The position numbers and the translations under genes are program-made. Shown in pieces: positions 23,643-31,976 of a stretch of DNA of 34,818 bases (the first letter of the stretch is position 1; each line of letters begins with the position of its first letter). The stretch lies in assembly GCA_015485385.1 (NCBI GenBank), contig WFTS01000072.1, positions 1 through 34,818 of the forward strand. The letters run 5' to 3'. The DNA is from Kordiimonadales bacterium. Its GTDB lineage: Bacteria; Pseudomonadota; Alphaproteobacteria; Sphingomonadales; Kordiimonadaceae. The notes under the pieces are model-generated. The model did no database searches. It had not been told where the DNA came from and saw nothing but the letters and a program-made list of their open reading frames with translations.

Positions 23643-25118
23643 TCACTCTCCCGCGCTGCGTATCAGATTTTCAAAGAACGTCACTTGCGCCGCAACTGCC
23701 TCAACTGAAATAGCCTCATTCGTGCCGTGAATGCGTTTTAAATCTTCCAGTTTAAAAACAAACGGCATAAAGCGGTAAACATCATCCGAAACCACCCCAT
23801 AATGTCGGCCGTCCGTGCCTTGAACCGTAAGCGTTGGAGCAGTGGGCATGGGGCCAAATGTCTGGGCCACAGCCTTTGCAATCAAACGGTAGCCTTCGCC
23901 GTCAACTGACGACATTGATGTTGCTTCCCGCCCCCCAAGCTGGGTGATAGTAACCCGAGGATCCCCCACAATTTCCGCAGCACGCGCCTTCACACGCGCC
24001 ACACTGTCCCGGGGGTGGATGCGGTAATTGACAATCGCCTCGCCATACTGGGGCAAAATATTGGTTTTAATCCCGGCTTTCATCATGGTGAATGCGGTCG
24101 TTGTATGCATGAAGGCCGCCATTGTGGGGCTTTTCGCCAATTGGTCCCGCAGTAAAGGCCGCGTTGCCCACAGGTTGGCAATAGCAACGCGCTTGGTGAA
24201 ATCCATTTCAGGGGCAACGGCTGTCAAAAGTGCTTCAAGATTTTCATCAAGCACCAACGGATAAGGGGTGTCCGTCACTAAATAACCTGCACGCGCCGCC
24301 AAACTGGCTGCCGTAAACGCTTTGGGCGCCGACGAATGGCCGCCTTCATCTTCAGCGGAAAATTTCAGCGAGACCGACCCTTTCTCACCAAGCGAGATTA
24401 AAGCAAGCGGCGACTGAACACCCGGCACCGCGCCTTTGACCATCGCAGAGCCTTCATCCACCGCCCACGCCAACTGAACGCCGCGCTTTTGGAGCATGCC
24501 TGCCATCACTTTGGCGCCCTTGTCGCCACCAAGTTCTTCATCGTGCCCAAACATAAAATAAATGTCCCGGTCAGGCGTGAAGCCTTTACTGATCAAGCGC
24601 TCTGCAGCTTCCATCAGGCTGATTAAAATGGCTTTGTCATCCATAGCGCCGCGACCCCACAGGATGCCATTTTCATCAATGACGCCATCAAACGGCGGGT
24701 GTGTCCAGTCCTTCAGCCCATACTTGGGAACGGGTACAACATCCATATGCGCCAAAAGTGCGATTGGCTTTTTATCGGAAGGTCTGGCGGCAGGCCAGCG
24801 GTACATCAGTGAATAGTCACTTACAATTTCGCGCTCTACCGCCGCATGCACCTTGGGGTAAGTGACGGCCAAAAAATCCCGGAAACCAACAAAGGCTGCT
24901 TCATCGGGCTTGGCCTCCAAGCTATAGCTAACGGTTTGAAACTGAATTGCTTTTGAGAGATTACCTCCGATGCGCGCAACCTCATCGGGTGAAATATTTG
25001 GCATCTGCAACGCCACCGGTGCCCGCGCTGGCAACAGTATCACTGTTCGACCCACCGCCAGTGCCGCAACAGCAAGCACCGCCAATGCCAAAAACTTCAA
25101 AAACGTCAAAACCCGCAT
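23643..25118 (-). CDS. M20-family dizinc peptidase (PM20D1/carboxypeptidase-S-like), membrane anchored
   Basis: This 491-residue protein has an N-terminal hydrophobic helix (FLALAVLAVAALAVG) that anchors it or exports it. M20 metal-site motifs follow: LLAHMDVVPVP (His ligand and Asp), WGRGAMDDK (bridging Asp) and FGHDEELGGDKG (catalytic Glu and ligand Glu). A lid/dimerisation domain in the middle begins near GHSSAPKAFTA, and GTDGRHYG plus FKLEDLKRIHGTNEAI supplies the last His ligand. The arrangement and length match the PM20D1/CPS1 subgroup, which hydrolyses or forms N-acyl amino acids in animals; bacterial substrates are unknown. GGAAGA precedes the ATG. Confidence 0.88.
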   Translation of the reverse strand: MRVLTFLKFLALAVLAVAALAVGRTVILLPARAPVALQMPNISPDEVARIGGNLSKAIQFQTVSYSLEAKPDEAAFVGFRDFLAVTYPKVHAAVEREIVSDYSLMYRWPAARPSDKKPIALLAHMDVVPVPKYGLKDWTHPPFDGVIDENGILWGRGAMDDKAILISLMEAAERLISKGFTPDRDIYFMFGHDEELGGDKGAKVMAGMLQKRGVQLAWAVDEGSAMVKGAVPGVQSPLALISLGEKGSVSLKFSAEDEGGHSSAPKAFTAASLAARAGYLVTDTPYPLVLDENLEALLTAVAPEMDFTKRVAIANLWATRPLLRDQLAKSPTMAAFMHTTTAFTMMKAGIKTNILPQYGEAIVNYRIHPRDSVARVKARAAEIVGDPRVTITQLGGREATSMSSVDGEGYRLIAKAVAQTFGPMPTAPTLTVQGTDGRHYGVVSDDVYRFMPFVFKLEDLKRIHGTNEAISVEAVAAQVTFFENLIRSAGE

Positions 25119-25178
25119 ATCTGTCTTCCCAGTATGTGTCCCTACATTAGACGTAGCGCGGCTACAGGGCTAATCCAA

Positions 25179-25832
25179 TCAAATTGTTTTGTCTTTGAAT
25201 TTGCAAATGTCTGTGAGCTTGCATTTTGTGCACTCTGGTTTGCGGGCTTTACAAATATAACGGCCGAGTAAGATCAACCAGTGATGAGCATGAAGCTGAA
25301 AAGGTTCAGGGATTACTTTCATCAGTGCATCTTCAACCCGGTCAACATTTTTACCGGGCGCAAGGCCGGTTCGGTTCGATACACGGAAAATATGGGTGTC
25401 CACGGCGCACGTTGGCTGGCCAAAGGCAATGTTCAAGACAACATTCGCGGTTTTGCGGCCCACGCCCGCCAGCGCTTGTAATTCCTCACGGGTTTCAGGC
25501 ACTTTGCTGTCATGCTTTTCAATCAGCGCGCGGCACAACTTAATAACATTCTCAGCTTTTGAATTATAAAGCCCAATGGTTTTGATATAATCCTTCAGGC
25601 CGTCAACACCGAGCGCCAACATTTTCTCAGGCGTATCAGCGACAGGCCACAGGGCCTTGGTGGCCTTGTTTACGCCCACGTCGGTTGCCTGTGCCGACAA
25701 TACAACAGCCACCAACAAGGTGAATTCATTCACATAATCAAGTTCGCCTTCGGGGTTTGGGTTATCGGCCGCGAGGCGTTCAAAAAACTCGAAAATTTGG
25801 GGGCGATTTAATTTTGAATATTTTCCGGCCAT
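25179..25832 (-). CDS. nth: Endonuclease III
   Basis: This 217-residue DNA glycosylase/AP lyase removes oxidised pyrimidines. The helix-hairpin-helix is LQALAGVGRKTANVVLN, whose Lys is the Schiff-base residue; the catalytic Asp is in AVDTHIFRVSNR. The C-terminal [4Fe-4S] loop C-x6-C-x2-C-x5-C is intact (CKARKPECTKCKLTDIC). Length is standard. The ribosome site AGAGAAAA is weak. The 107-base gap upstream is filled by the long hairpin at 25854-25924. It is in a co-directional minus-strand run. Confidence 0.97.
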   Translation of the reverse strand: MAGKYSKLNRPQIFEFFERLAADNPNPEGELDYVNEFTLLVAVVLSAQATDVGVNKATKALWPVADTPEKMLALGVDGLKDYIKTIGLYNSKAENVIKLCRALIEKHDSKVPETREELQALAGVGRKTANVVLNIAFGQPTCAVDTHIFRVSNRTGLAPGKNVDRVEDALMKVIPEPFQLHAHHWLILLGRYICKARKPECTKCKLTDICKFKDKTI

Positions 25833-25844
25833 AAATTTTCTCTA

Positions 25845-25924
25845 GTATCCTGTCCAGCCCACTCCCCCGTCCCAACCACCGCAAGTGTATCCTGTCGGGT
25901 GGTTGGGATGGGTGAATGGGCTGG
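25845..25924. repeat. Long-stem hairpin with internal 10-bp direct repeat, upstream of nth
   Basis: Left arm 25854-25880 and right arm 25898-25924 are 27 bases each and complementary at 24 positions, with one further G-T pair, around a 17-base loop. The left arm begins CCAGCCCACTCC and ends CCAACCACC. GTATCCTGTC occurs at 25845-25854 and again in the loop at 25887-25896. No T-run follows on either strand. It occupies most of the gap between the hydrolase stop and the nth start. Confidence 0.8.
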
Positions 25925-25939
25925 AACCGAATTCAATCA

Positions 25940-26692
25940 TTATAACGACTTCACCACACCATCAACCACACGCACCAGCCTTCTAAGGTCAATCTCTCGT
26001 GATAATCTATGGTCGCCGCCCGGCACGAGAATTATTTCAACATCATCGCCTGTCAATTTGTCAGCGATCAATTGTGCGGTTTGCCACGGCACGTCTGCGT
26101 CTTCAGTGCCTTGAATAAGCCTAATAGGCATATCAAGATGCAGCGGCGCAGCGATAATCCTATTCTGCCAACCGTCTTCGATCAGCGCACGGGTAATAAT
26201 ATAAGGGTCATCTCCATAATCGCACGGTCGCTCCATAAAGCCCTTTTCCAGCACCTCTCGGCGCGTGGCTTCATCAAAGTCATCGTTCCACATGCGCACG
26301 GTAAAATCAGGCGCGGCGGCAAGGCCCACCAATCCCTTGATGCGACCGGGCCGGGCCTTTGCGGTCAAAAGGGAAATCCAGCCCCCCATCGACGACCCAA
26401 CCAGAATTTGCGGGCCCTCTGTCAATTCATCAATCACTGAAATTGCATCTTTGGCCCAAAGTCCAATCGTGCCGTCCGTAAAAGCGCCGGATGACATGCC
26501 GTGGCCTTGATAATCAAAGCGTACAAAGGCACGACCTTCGCGCTTGCACCATGCTTCCAGAGCCTGTGCCTTTCCGCCTTCTTTGTCGCTTTTAAAGCCG
26601 CCCATAAACACCACGCCCGGACCTTTTCCCGCAAGCCGGTTATAGGCAATTTTGGTGCCGTGACAGGCGGTAAAATACTGGGTTTCGGTCAT
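25940..26692 (-). CDS. Alpha/beta-hydrolase
   Basis: This 250-residue cytoplasmic protein has the nucleophile elbow GSSMGG (Ser near 99), acid residue near GTEDADVPW and catalytic His in GGDHRLSRE. The opening NRLAGKGPGVVFMGGFKSDKEG and FDYQGHGMSSG (oxyanion region) match the group related to palmitoyl-protein thioesterase ABHD10 and bacterial short carboxyl-ester hydrolases. Substrate unknown. GGAG lies seven bases before the ATG. It sits 92 bases after the M48 gene stop. Confidence 0.9.
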   Translation of the reverse strand: MTETQYFTACHGTKIAYNRLAGKGPGVVFMGGFKSDKEGGKAQALEAWCKREGRAFVRFDYQGHGMSSGAFTDGTIGLWAKDAISVIDELTEGPQILVGSSMGGWISLLTAKARPGRIKGLVGLAAAPDFTVRMWNDDFDEATRREVLEKGFMERPCDYGDDPYIITRALIEDGWQNRIIAAPLHLDMPIRLIQGTEDADVPWQTAQLIADKLTGDDVEIILVPGGDHRLSREIDLRRLVRVVDGVVKSL

Positions 26693-26784
26693 GGTTTGGC
26701 TCCTGAAATATCAAGCCAACAGACACCATATATTGGCCCAGATTACAAGGCCTGCGCCACAAAACAGCCTTTGCCAATATGCGC

Positions 26785-27912
26785 CTAGATGGTTACCTCG
26801 TCTTCGGTGTCTTTTTTATCGGCGTCTTTTTTATCAACCTTAGGGCAAATGTTTTGCAAGGCTTGCCACTGTTCAGCATTTAAAACCGGGGAAAATATCT
26901 TATCTGGGCGCTTTCCGAGCCGTATTTTCTCAGCCCGCTCCGCCGAGGCCGGGTGCGTGGAAACAAAGCTAAGAGCTGCCATCAAATTTCCATCGTATTT
27001 TTCGGCCAAACGCTGAAAAAAACCTGCAAGGGGTTCTGGATCAATGTTGGCGTCCCCCAGCATTTGCAAAGCCTCCATATCTGCATCACTTTCCATCGAC
27101 CGACTAAAGCCCGAGACAATAAGCTGCTGAGTAAGTTCGCTCATGTTACTGCCTGAAAACAGGGTGGTAATAATAGAAAGCCCCACGGACCGAGTAAGGC
27201 CTCTCAAGGGATGCTTGTGATATACATGGCCGATCTCATGGGCCAAAACCCCAGCCACTTCGTCTGCGGATGAAGCCTCTTTGATCAAGCCACGAAAAAG
27301 AACGATTTGACCTCCCGGAACAGCAAAGGCATTCACGGTGGGACTATCGGCCACTCGCACAGTTAGATCTCTGACCTTCATACCTCTGGCGCCCCCACCA
27401 GAGCCTACGAGCCGATTAACCATCAGCTGAAGAGCCGCAGTGCCCTTCGCGTTTTTACATTGTCCGCCGGTTTCTTCTATATATTCATTGGCAATATTAA
27501 GGCCCATGTCCCGCGCATATTCATCAGGGATCAAAGCTGGCACAATGCGCTCAAGCTGCCACACCGCAACGCCCAAAAGCAGCATAAAGCCAACAAGACC
27601 TGCGGATATTTTCAAGCCAAACCCCCAGCCTTGACCCCGAGGGGCGGCTGCAATTTGCGGCAAAAATGAGGTAAGAATATCACGCACCTCAGGGGCCTCG
27701 ACAATTATCCGGTAATCTTTTTCGCCTATAACGCCAATATCAACCCGGTCCCCGGATTTATCAGCAAACAAAAAACAGGCGTCTTTTGAGGGGCGACTAA
27801 AGAGTATGCGTCCGTCTAAAGACCGAATTTCAAACACGGTTTCGCGCAGGTCGAGAACTGCGGCGGTAGCCTCAAGGCTTTCACCGCTGAAAAAGCGCGC
27901 TTTAAACTTCAT
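26785..27912 (-). CDS. M48-family zinc metalloprotease, single-spanning
   Basis: This 375-residue protein has a ~95-residue N-terminal beta-rich domain (DUF7092-like by appearance, uncertain), a hydrophobic helix (LVGFMLLLGVAVWQLE, about 110-125), and then a periplasmic M48 domain. LAHEIGHVYHKHP carries HExxH, and ESDADMEAL supplies the third zinc ligand Glu. The tail is Lys/Asp-rich (DKKDADKKDTEDE). This order resembles BepA/LoiP-type envelope quality-control proteases more than polytopic HtpX. It starts 18 bases after the DUF898 gene, and such DUF898-M48 pairs are recurrent in proteobacteria, suggesting a joint membrane function. Confidence 0.88.
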   Translation of the reverse strand: MKFKARFFSGESLEATAAVLDLRETVFEIRSLDGRILFSRPSKDACFLFADKSGDRVDIGVIGEKDYRIIVEAPEVRDILTSFLPQIAAAPRGQGWGFGLKISAGLVGFMLLLGVAVWQLERIVPALIPDEYARDMGLNIANEYIEETGGQCKNAKGTAALQLMVNRLVGSGGGARGMKVRDLTVRVADSPTVNAFAVPGGQIVLFRGLIKEASSADEVAGVLAHEIGHVYHKHPLRGLTRSVGLSIITTLFSGSNMSELTQQLIVSGFSRSMESDADMEALQMLGDANIDPEPLAGFFQRLAEKYDGNLMAALSFVSTHPASAERAEKIRLGKRPDKIFSPVLNAEQWQALQNICPKVDKKDADKKDTEDEVTI

Positions 27913-27930
27913 AAGTGCGCCCCCTACCCT

Positions 27931-29034
27931 CTAGATACTGCCCATATCAAAACCTTCTGCGAGGCCTTCGCCAAAGGATGGCTCTTCTTCGGTTGATTGG
28001 CTAATCACAGACAGATCAAGCGGGCCCACCATTTTCATATGATCCATCACATAGCGCACAAACCGCATCTGAGTGATCGGAAACGCAATACCAAGGGTAA
28101 CGACGATCAATATAAAATTGCCAATATACATTTTAATCATATCGCCCAGCTCACCCGTGAAAGAAAATCGGCAACCCTGATAGTGGGTATTGTCCCAAAA
28201 GTGTATGAGCTGTCGGTGCAGATAAAAGGCATAGCCAATGCCAAAAGAAAAGAGCATGGCAATATAGCCTATGAAAAAACCAACAATGGCACCGCCCTCT
28301 ATACTCCCGCCAGATGAAAGTGCACTGAACCCGCCAAATACGGCAAAAGCAATAAAGCCTAAAAACCCAAATCCAAGATAAGCGAAAAACGCCCGGTACA
28401 AGGGCCCTGGCGGCATATCATAACGAAACCCTTCGTCGCCAAAACTGGTTTTGTTGATCATCTTTTTCCAAAGCGCATTCTCAACAAATGGAAATGCTAA
28501 GCCCCCAGTTATACCTATCAAGAAAAAATACCCAAAAGACGACCAAGCATACCCCGTGCCGCTGCCTTCCAGCGCGCCCCGAATGCCGCGCCACCGGGTG
28601 CGTGACAAGCGGTATTTATGGGCTTTATAAATTCCAAGCGGTACAAGCCACAGAAACGACATATACACACCAAATAAAAGGGAAGCCCCAAGCCCGGCAT
28701 TGCCTTTAGCTATCAGTAGTTGTGCCCAAACAGCCAAGCCAATCAAAGGCAGAAATACAAAGAGCAGAACAATAAGAAATCCCTTGAATAGCTCCCCGCC
28801 TTCGCCGGTATATTCCAGAGGATCCCCTTTGAACTTGGTATTTTCCCATATATAACGCCGCACATTGGTTCGCGCCCAAAAGCGGTACAAGGATAATGTT
28901 AATATATTAAACACAAGGTTCTTAAAAATAATCGGCCACATTTCAGCCGCTTCACCCGTGAATTCAAAAAGATGGTGATGGTCAGTATGGTCAGCAGACG
29001 CAATATCTGACGAAAGATTAGACGGTGTTGTCAT
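27931..29034 (-). CDS. DUF898 (YjgN-family) polytopic membrane protein
   Basis: This 367-residue protein has about eight transmembrane segments. The N-terminal FEFTGEAAEMWPIIFKNLVFNILTL and YRFWARTNVRRYIW are the DUF898 hallmark, and a second copy of the pattern appears near residue 280 (FSFTGELGDMIKMYIGNFIL), so the protein is an internal duplication. Function is unknown. GGGGGA lies seven bases before the ATG. It is the first gene of a minus-strand run and is followed by the M48 protease after 18 bases. Confidence 0.92.
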   Translation of the reverse strand: MTTPSNLSSDIASADHTDHHHLFEFTGEAAEMWPIIFKNLVFNILTLSLYRFWARTNVRRYIWENTKFKGDPLEYTGEGGELFKGFLIVLLFVFLPLIGLAVWAQLLIAKGNAGLGASLLFGVYMSFLWLVPLGIYKAHKYRLSRTRWRGIRGALEGSGTGYAWSSFGYFFLIGITGGLAFPFVENALWKKMINKTSFGDEGFRYDMPPGPLYRAFFAYLGFGFLGFIAFAVFGGFSALSSGGSIEGGAIVGFFIGYIAMLFSFGIGYAFYLHRQLIHFWDNTHYQGCRFSFTGELGDMIKMYIGNFILIVVTLGIAFPITQMRFVRYVMDHMKMVGPLDLSVISQSTEEEPSFGEGLAEGFDMGSI

Positions 29035-29201
29035 AATTATTCCCCCAAGTTGTAAAATGTACCTAAAGGTGTTTCCCCCGCTATTTCAAGTCTAAATTTA
29101 CAATAATGTCCTCTGGGGAGAGGGAGGGGGGAGGGGATTTGCCCAAGGCGGTCAATTACCCTATGGTTCCCGACACCATGCTTTCAAACAAGGGGCACAA
29201 A

Positions 29202-30512
29202 ATGAATTGGAAAACCAAAGGCATAGCGGCAATGCTGCTGGCTATGGGTCTTCAGGGCGCAAGCTATGCTGGCGACAGTACAGGCCAAATAAAAGCCTTT
29301 ACGGGCGCTAAAATCTATACAATTTCAGGGGATGTGATTGAAAATGGCACCCTGCTTATACGAGGCGATAAAATCGCAGGTGTAGGCAAAACGGGGACTA
29401 TTAAAATTCCAACCGGGGCAGCCGTGATGGACGCAAGCGGCAAAATCATTATGCCCGGCATTGTTGATACCCACAGCCACGCGGGCGTAAGCGGCGACGG
29501 CAATGAACGCTCCAGCACATTAAATCCCGACAAGCGCATTATGGACAGCCTTTGGCCCGCTGACCCTCGCTTTAAAGAAGCGCTGGCGGGCGGCATCACC
29601 ACCGGCAACATTATGCCCGGAAGCGGCAATGTAATAGGCGGCCAGACGCTTTATGTGAAATATCGGGGTGGCAGTGTTGAAGACATGATGATCAAGGGCT
29701 CTATCGGTGGCATGAAAATGGCCAATGGGGAAAATCCCAAAGGGCGTGGTGCGCGCGGTAAAGGCCACAATACTCGCATGGCATCAGCGGCTTTGGCCCG
29801 ACAAGCCTTTCTCGACGCGCAAACCTACGGTGTTAAAAAAGCCAAGGCTGCCAAAGATAAAAAGCCCTTTGCTATCAATTTGGGTCATGAAGCTTTGTTG
29901 GAAGTGCTGGCTGGCAAGCGTACGATCCACCACCATACCCACCGCACAGATGACATTATGACTGTTCTGCGCCTGCAGCGAGAATTTGGCTTTAAGCTGG
30001 TTATCCAGCACGGGATCGGCGCCAAAGATGTTGCCAAAGAATTGGCCGCAGCCAACGCTTGGGTTTCCCATATTATTGTGGACAGTCCTGGCGGCAAGCT
30101 TGAGGCTGTACCCGCTTCCCTCGATACCGCAGGCGTGCTTGAGCGGGCAGGCATTAAGGTGGCGCTCCACACTGATGACCCTATTACTGAAAGCCGCTTT
30201 CTACTGCGCCAAGCCGCTCTTGCTGTTCGTGCAGGCATGAGCAAACCCGGCGCGCTAAGAGCTTTAACGCTCTCTGGGGCTGAAATGCTAGGGTTGGATG
30301 GCCAATTAGGCTCATTGGAAAAAGGCAAAGATGCTGATTTCATCATTCTCGACGGTGAGCCATTAAGCGTTTACAGCCATGTAACCCAAACTTGGATCGA
30401 CGGAAAAAAGCGCTTTGACCGCAGCAACAAATCTGACCGGCTTTATGCAACGGGAGGCTTTCGCATTGAAGCTCGCTATCCCACTAAAGCGACCAATATG
30501 GGAGAAAAATAA
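29202..30512 (+). CDS. Exported amidohydrolase-superfamily enzyme with intact metal site
   Basis: From ATG 29202 the protein has 436 residues and a signal peptide (KTKGIAAMLLAMGLQGASYA, then GDS). AAGGGG upstream of this ATG favours it over ATG 29106, which would place 32 atypical residues before the signal. The core is an imidazolonepropionase/allantoinase-like TIM barrel: D89-T-H91-S-H93 supplies two metal ligands, HHHTH at 243-247 and QHG downstream further His, and HTDDP (H323, D325) the catalytic Asp. Substrate unknown. The next gene begins on the last base of its stop codon (TAATG), and that product is a paralogue. Confidence 0.9.
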   Translation: MNWKTKGIAAMLLAMGLQGASYAGDSTGQIKAFTGAKIYTISGDVIENGTLLIRGDKIAGVGKTGTIKIPTGAAVMDASGKIIMPGIVDTHSHAGVSGDGNERSSTLNPDKRIMDSLWPADPRFKEALAGGITTGNIMPGSGNVIGGQTLYVKYRGGSVEDMMIKGSIGGMKMANGENPKGRGARGKGHNTRMASAALARQAFLDAQTYGVKKAKAAKDKKPFAINLGHEALLEVLAGKRTIHHHTHRTDDIMTVLRLQREFGFKLVIQHGIGAKDVAKELAAANAWVSHIIVDSPGGKLEAVPASLDTAGVLERAGIKVALHTDDPITESRFLLRQAALAVRAGMSKPGALRALTLSGAEMLGLDGQLGSLEKGKDADFIILDGEPLSVYSHVTQTWIDGKKRFDRSNKSDRLYATGGFRIEARYPTKATNMGEK

Positions 30513-31732
30513 TGTTTATTTTCAAAAAAGTTCTTCCTGCCTTTGTAGCTGCTTCGGTTTTCACGGCTACGGCTAGCGCTGATACCACCATCATTCACGC
30601 GGATAAAATATTCACCAGCGGCCAGAATGGCGTAATTGAAAAAGGCGCTATCGTGGTAACTGACGGCAAGATCACAGCCGTTGGTAAAGCTGCGTCTATG
30701 ACATTTCCAAAGGCAGACCATACAATAAAGGCAGGCGTAGTTACGCCGGGGCTTATTGATAGCTATACGGTGGTCGGGGCGAACGGAGCTTATAATGTCC
30801 GCGCAGACCAAGATGCCAGCGAAACCGGCGATGCGGACGGGTCTGAATACCGCATCCTCGACAGCTATAATGCCCGCGAAAAATTGGTTGGCTATGTGCG
30901 CGGGTACGGGGTCACTGGCATGAATGTCTCACCTGGTATTTTCGCGCCAATCGCTGGAACATCGTCATTTTTTAAAACCCGGGGCCACAGCGCTGACAGC
31001 GACCTTTTGGCCAAGGATACAGCGATGATCTTTAACCTAACCGGCGCGCCCAAAGAAACCTTTGGCAAAAAAGGGGGGCCGTCAACCCGCATGGCGGTAG
31101 CGGCAAAAATAAGAAGTGCCCTGTATGCTGCCAAAGCATGGGCTGCAAAACCAAAGGATAAACGCAAACCCGATCTTGGAAAGCAAGCGCTGGCTGGTGT
31201 TCTAGCGGGAGATATCCGGGCTGTCTTTACCGCACGGCGTGAAGACGATATCGCCACAGCTCTTAGAATTGCGCGTGAGTTTGGCTTTAAAGCAATCATC
31301 AATGGTGCCGCCGAGGCCTATTTGATACGCTCGGCCATAAAAACCAATGAAGCGACCGTTATCCTGTCCCCCCCTATGGGGCGACCCCTTGGCCCCGAAT
31401 CCCAAAATGCTACGCTTGAAGCCGCTAGTCTTTTAAAAGCAGGGGATGTCCCCTTTGTTTTTTCAACGGGATATGAAGGCTATGTACCCAAATCACGGGT
31501 GCTTTTATGGGAAATGGCAATCGCTGTTGCAAATGGCTTAGATGCAGAAAGCGCCGTCAAAGCCGCAACAATCTTGCCTGCCAAGCTTTGGGGGCTTGAT
31601 AAGCGCATTGGCTCTATAGACACAGGGAAAGACGCAGACATCTTAATGTTTGACGGTGACCCATTTGAATATACCAGTCATATCACAGGCACCATGATTG
31701 ATGGCGTTATGCTGGATAAAGGCCCCAAATAA
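30512..31732 (+). CDS. Exported amidohydrolase paralogue lacking metal ligands (probable pseudoenzyme)
   Basis: This 406-residue protein has a signal peptide (FIFKKVLPAFVAASVFTATASA). It aligns along its length with the upstream enzyme, sharing EFGFK and GSIDTGKDADILMFDGDP near the C-terminus. Metal-site positions are replaced: D83-S-Y85-T-V87 instead of DxHxH, TARREDD instead of HTHRTDD, INGAAEA instead of IQHG, and FSTGYEG instead of HTDDP. So catalysis is unlikely. Its ATG overlaps the upstream stop by one base, with GGAG inside the upstream gene. A regulatory or heterodimer role for the active partner is inferred. Confidence 0.85.
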   Translation: MFIFKKVLPAFVAASVFTATASADTTIIHADKIFTSGQNGVIEKGAIVVTDGKITAVGKAASMTFPKADHTIKAGVVTPGLIDSYTVVGANGAYNVRADQDASETGDADGSEYRILDSYNAREKLVGYVRGYGVTGMNVSPGIFAPIAGTSSFFKTRGHSADSDLLAKDTAMIFNLTGAPKETFGKKGGPSTRMAVAAKIRSALYAAKAWAAKPKDKRKPDLGKQALAGVLAGDIRAVFTARREDDIATALRIAREFGFKAIINGAAEAYLIRSAIKTNEATVILSPPMGRPLGPESQNATLEAASLLKAGDVPFVFSTGYEGYVPKSRVLLWEMAIAVANGLDAESAVKAATILPAKLWGLDKRIGSIDTGKDADILMFDGDPFEYTSHITGTMIDGVMLDKGPK

Positions 31733-31765
31733 TCGCCGACCATCTTGGTGAAAATCTATTTAGAC

Positions 31766-31790
31766 GGGGGCCTTCGAGCCCCCTGTTTGT
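31766..31790 (+). terminator. Intrinsic terminator after the amidohydrolase pair
   Basis: GGGGGC (31766-31771) and GCCCCC (31778-31783) form a strong stem around CTTCGA, a UUCG-type loop, followed by TGTTTGT. It lies 33 bases after the stop codon and fits the end of the two-gene transcript. Confidence 0.8.
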
Positions 31791-31902
31791 CTCTAAAATC
31801 ATACCATACCAAATCTTGTCCCTCTGTAACTGAGCCCCAATAACAGCACCATGGTATTTTCTTTGATTGATTTCACGGAAATAGCCGGGCTTTCCTTGAC
31901 TT

Positions 31903-31918
31903 CCGGCGCGTGCGCCGG
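31903..31918 (+). promoter_or_regulatory. Very stable short hairpin in the thrS leader
   Basis: CCGGCG (31903-31908) pairs with CGCCGG (31913-31918) around CGTG. TTGACT (31897-31902), a fair -35 match, abuts it, but no good -10 follows at 17 bases. It may be a leader regulatory hairpin or an operator. In E. coli, ThrRS represses its own mRNA by binding leader stems that mimic the tRNA-Thr anticodon arm; the CGU here is only suggestive. Confidence 0.35.
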
Positions 31919-31976
31919 TAACCCGCGAGATCAGTGTTTTTCTATAGAGCCACCATCCAATAAGGATCCAAGAACC

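Noticed and set aside
25833-25939. The long hairpin before nth as an intrinsic terminator
   Set aside because: Neither strand has a T-run after the stem, and the loop carries a repeated 10-mer, so another origin is more likely.
29106-29201. Upstream start of the first amidohydrolase
   Set aside because: The extra 32 residues would bury the signal peptide; ATG 29202 has AAGGGG upstream.
31851-31976. In-frame extension of thrS from ATG 31851
   Set aside because: It adds 42 residues unlike any TGS domain, lacks a ribosome site and crosses a GC hairpin; ATG 31977 gives the normal ThrRS N-terminus.
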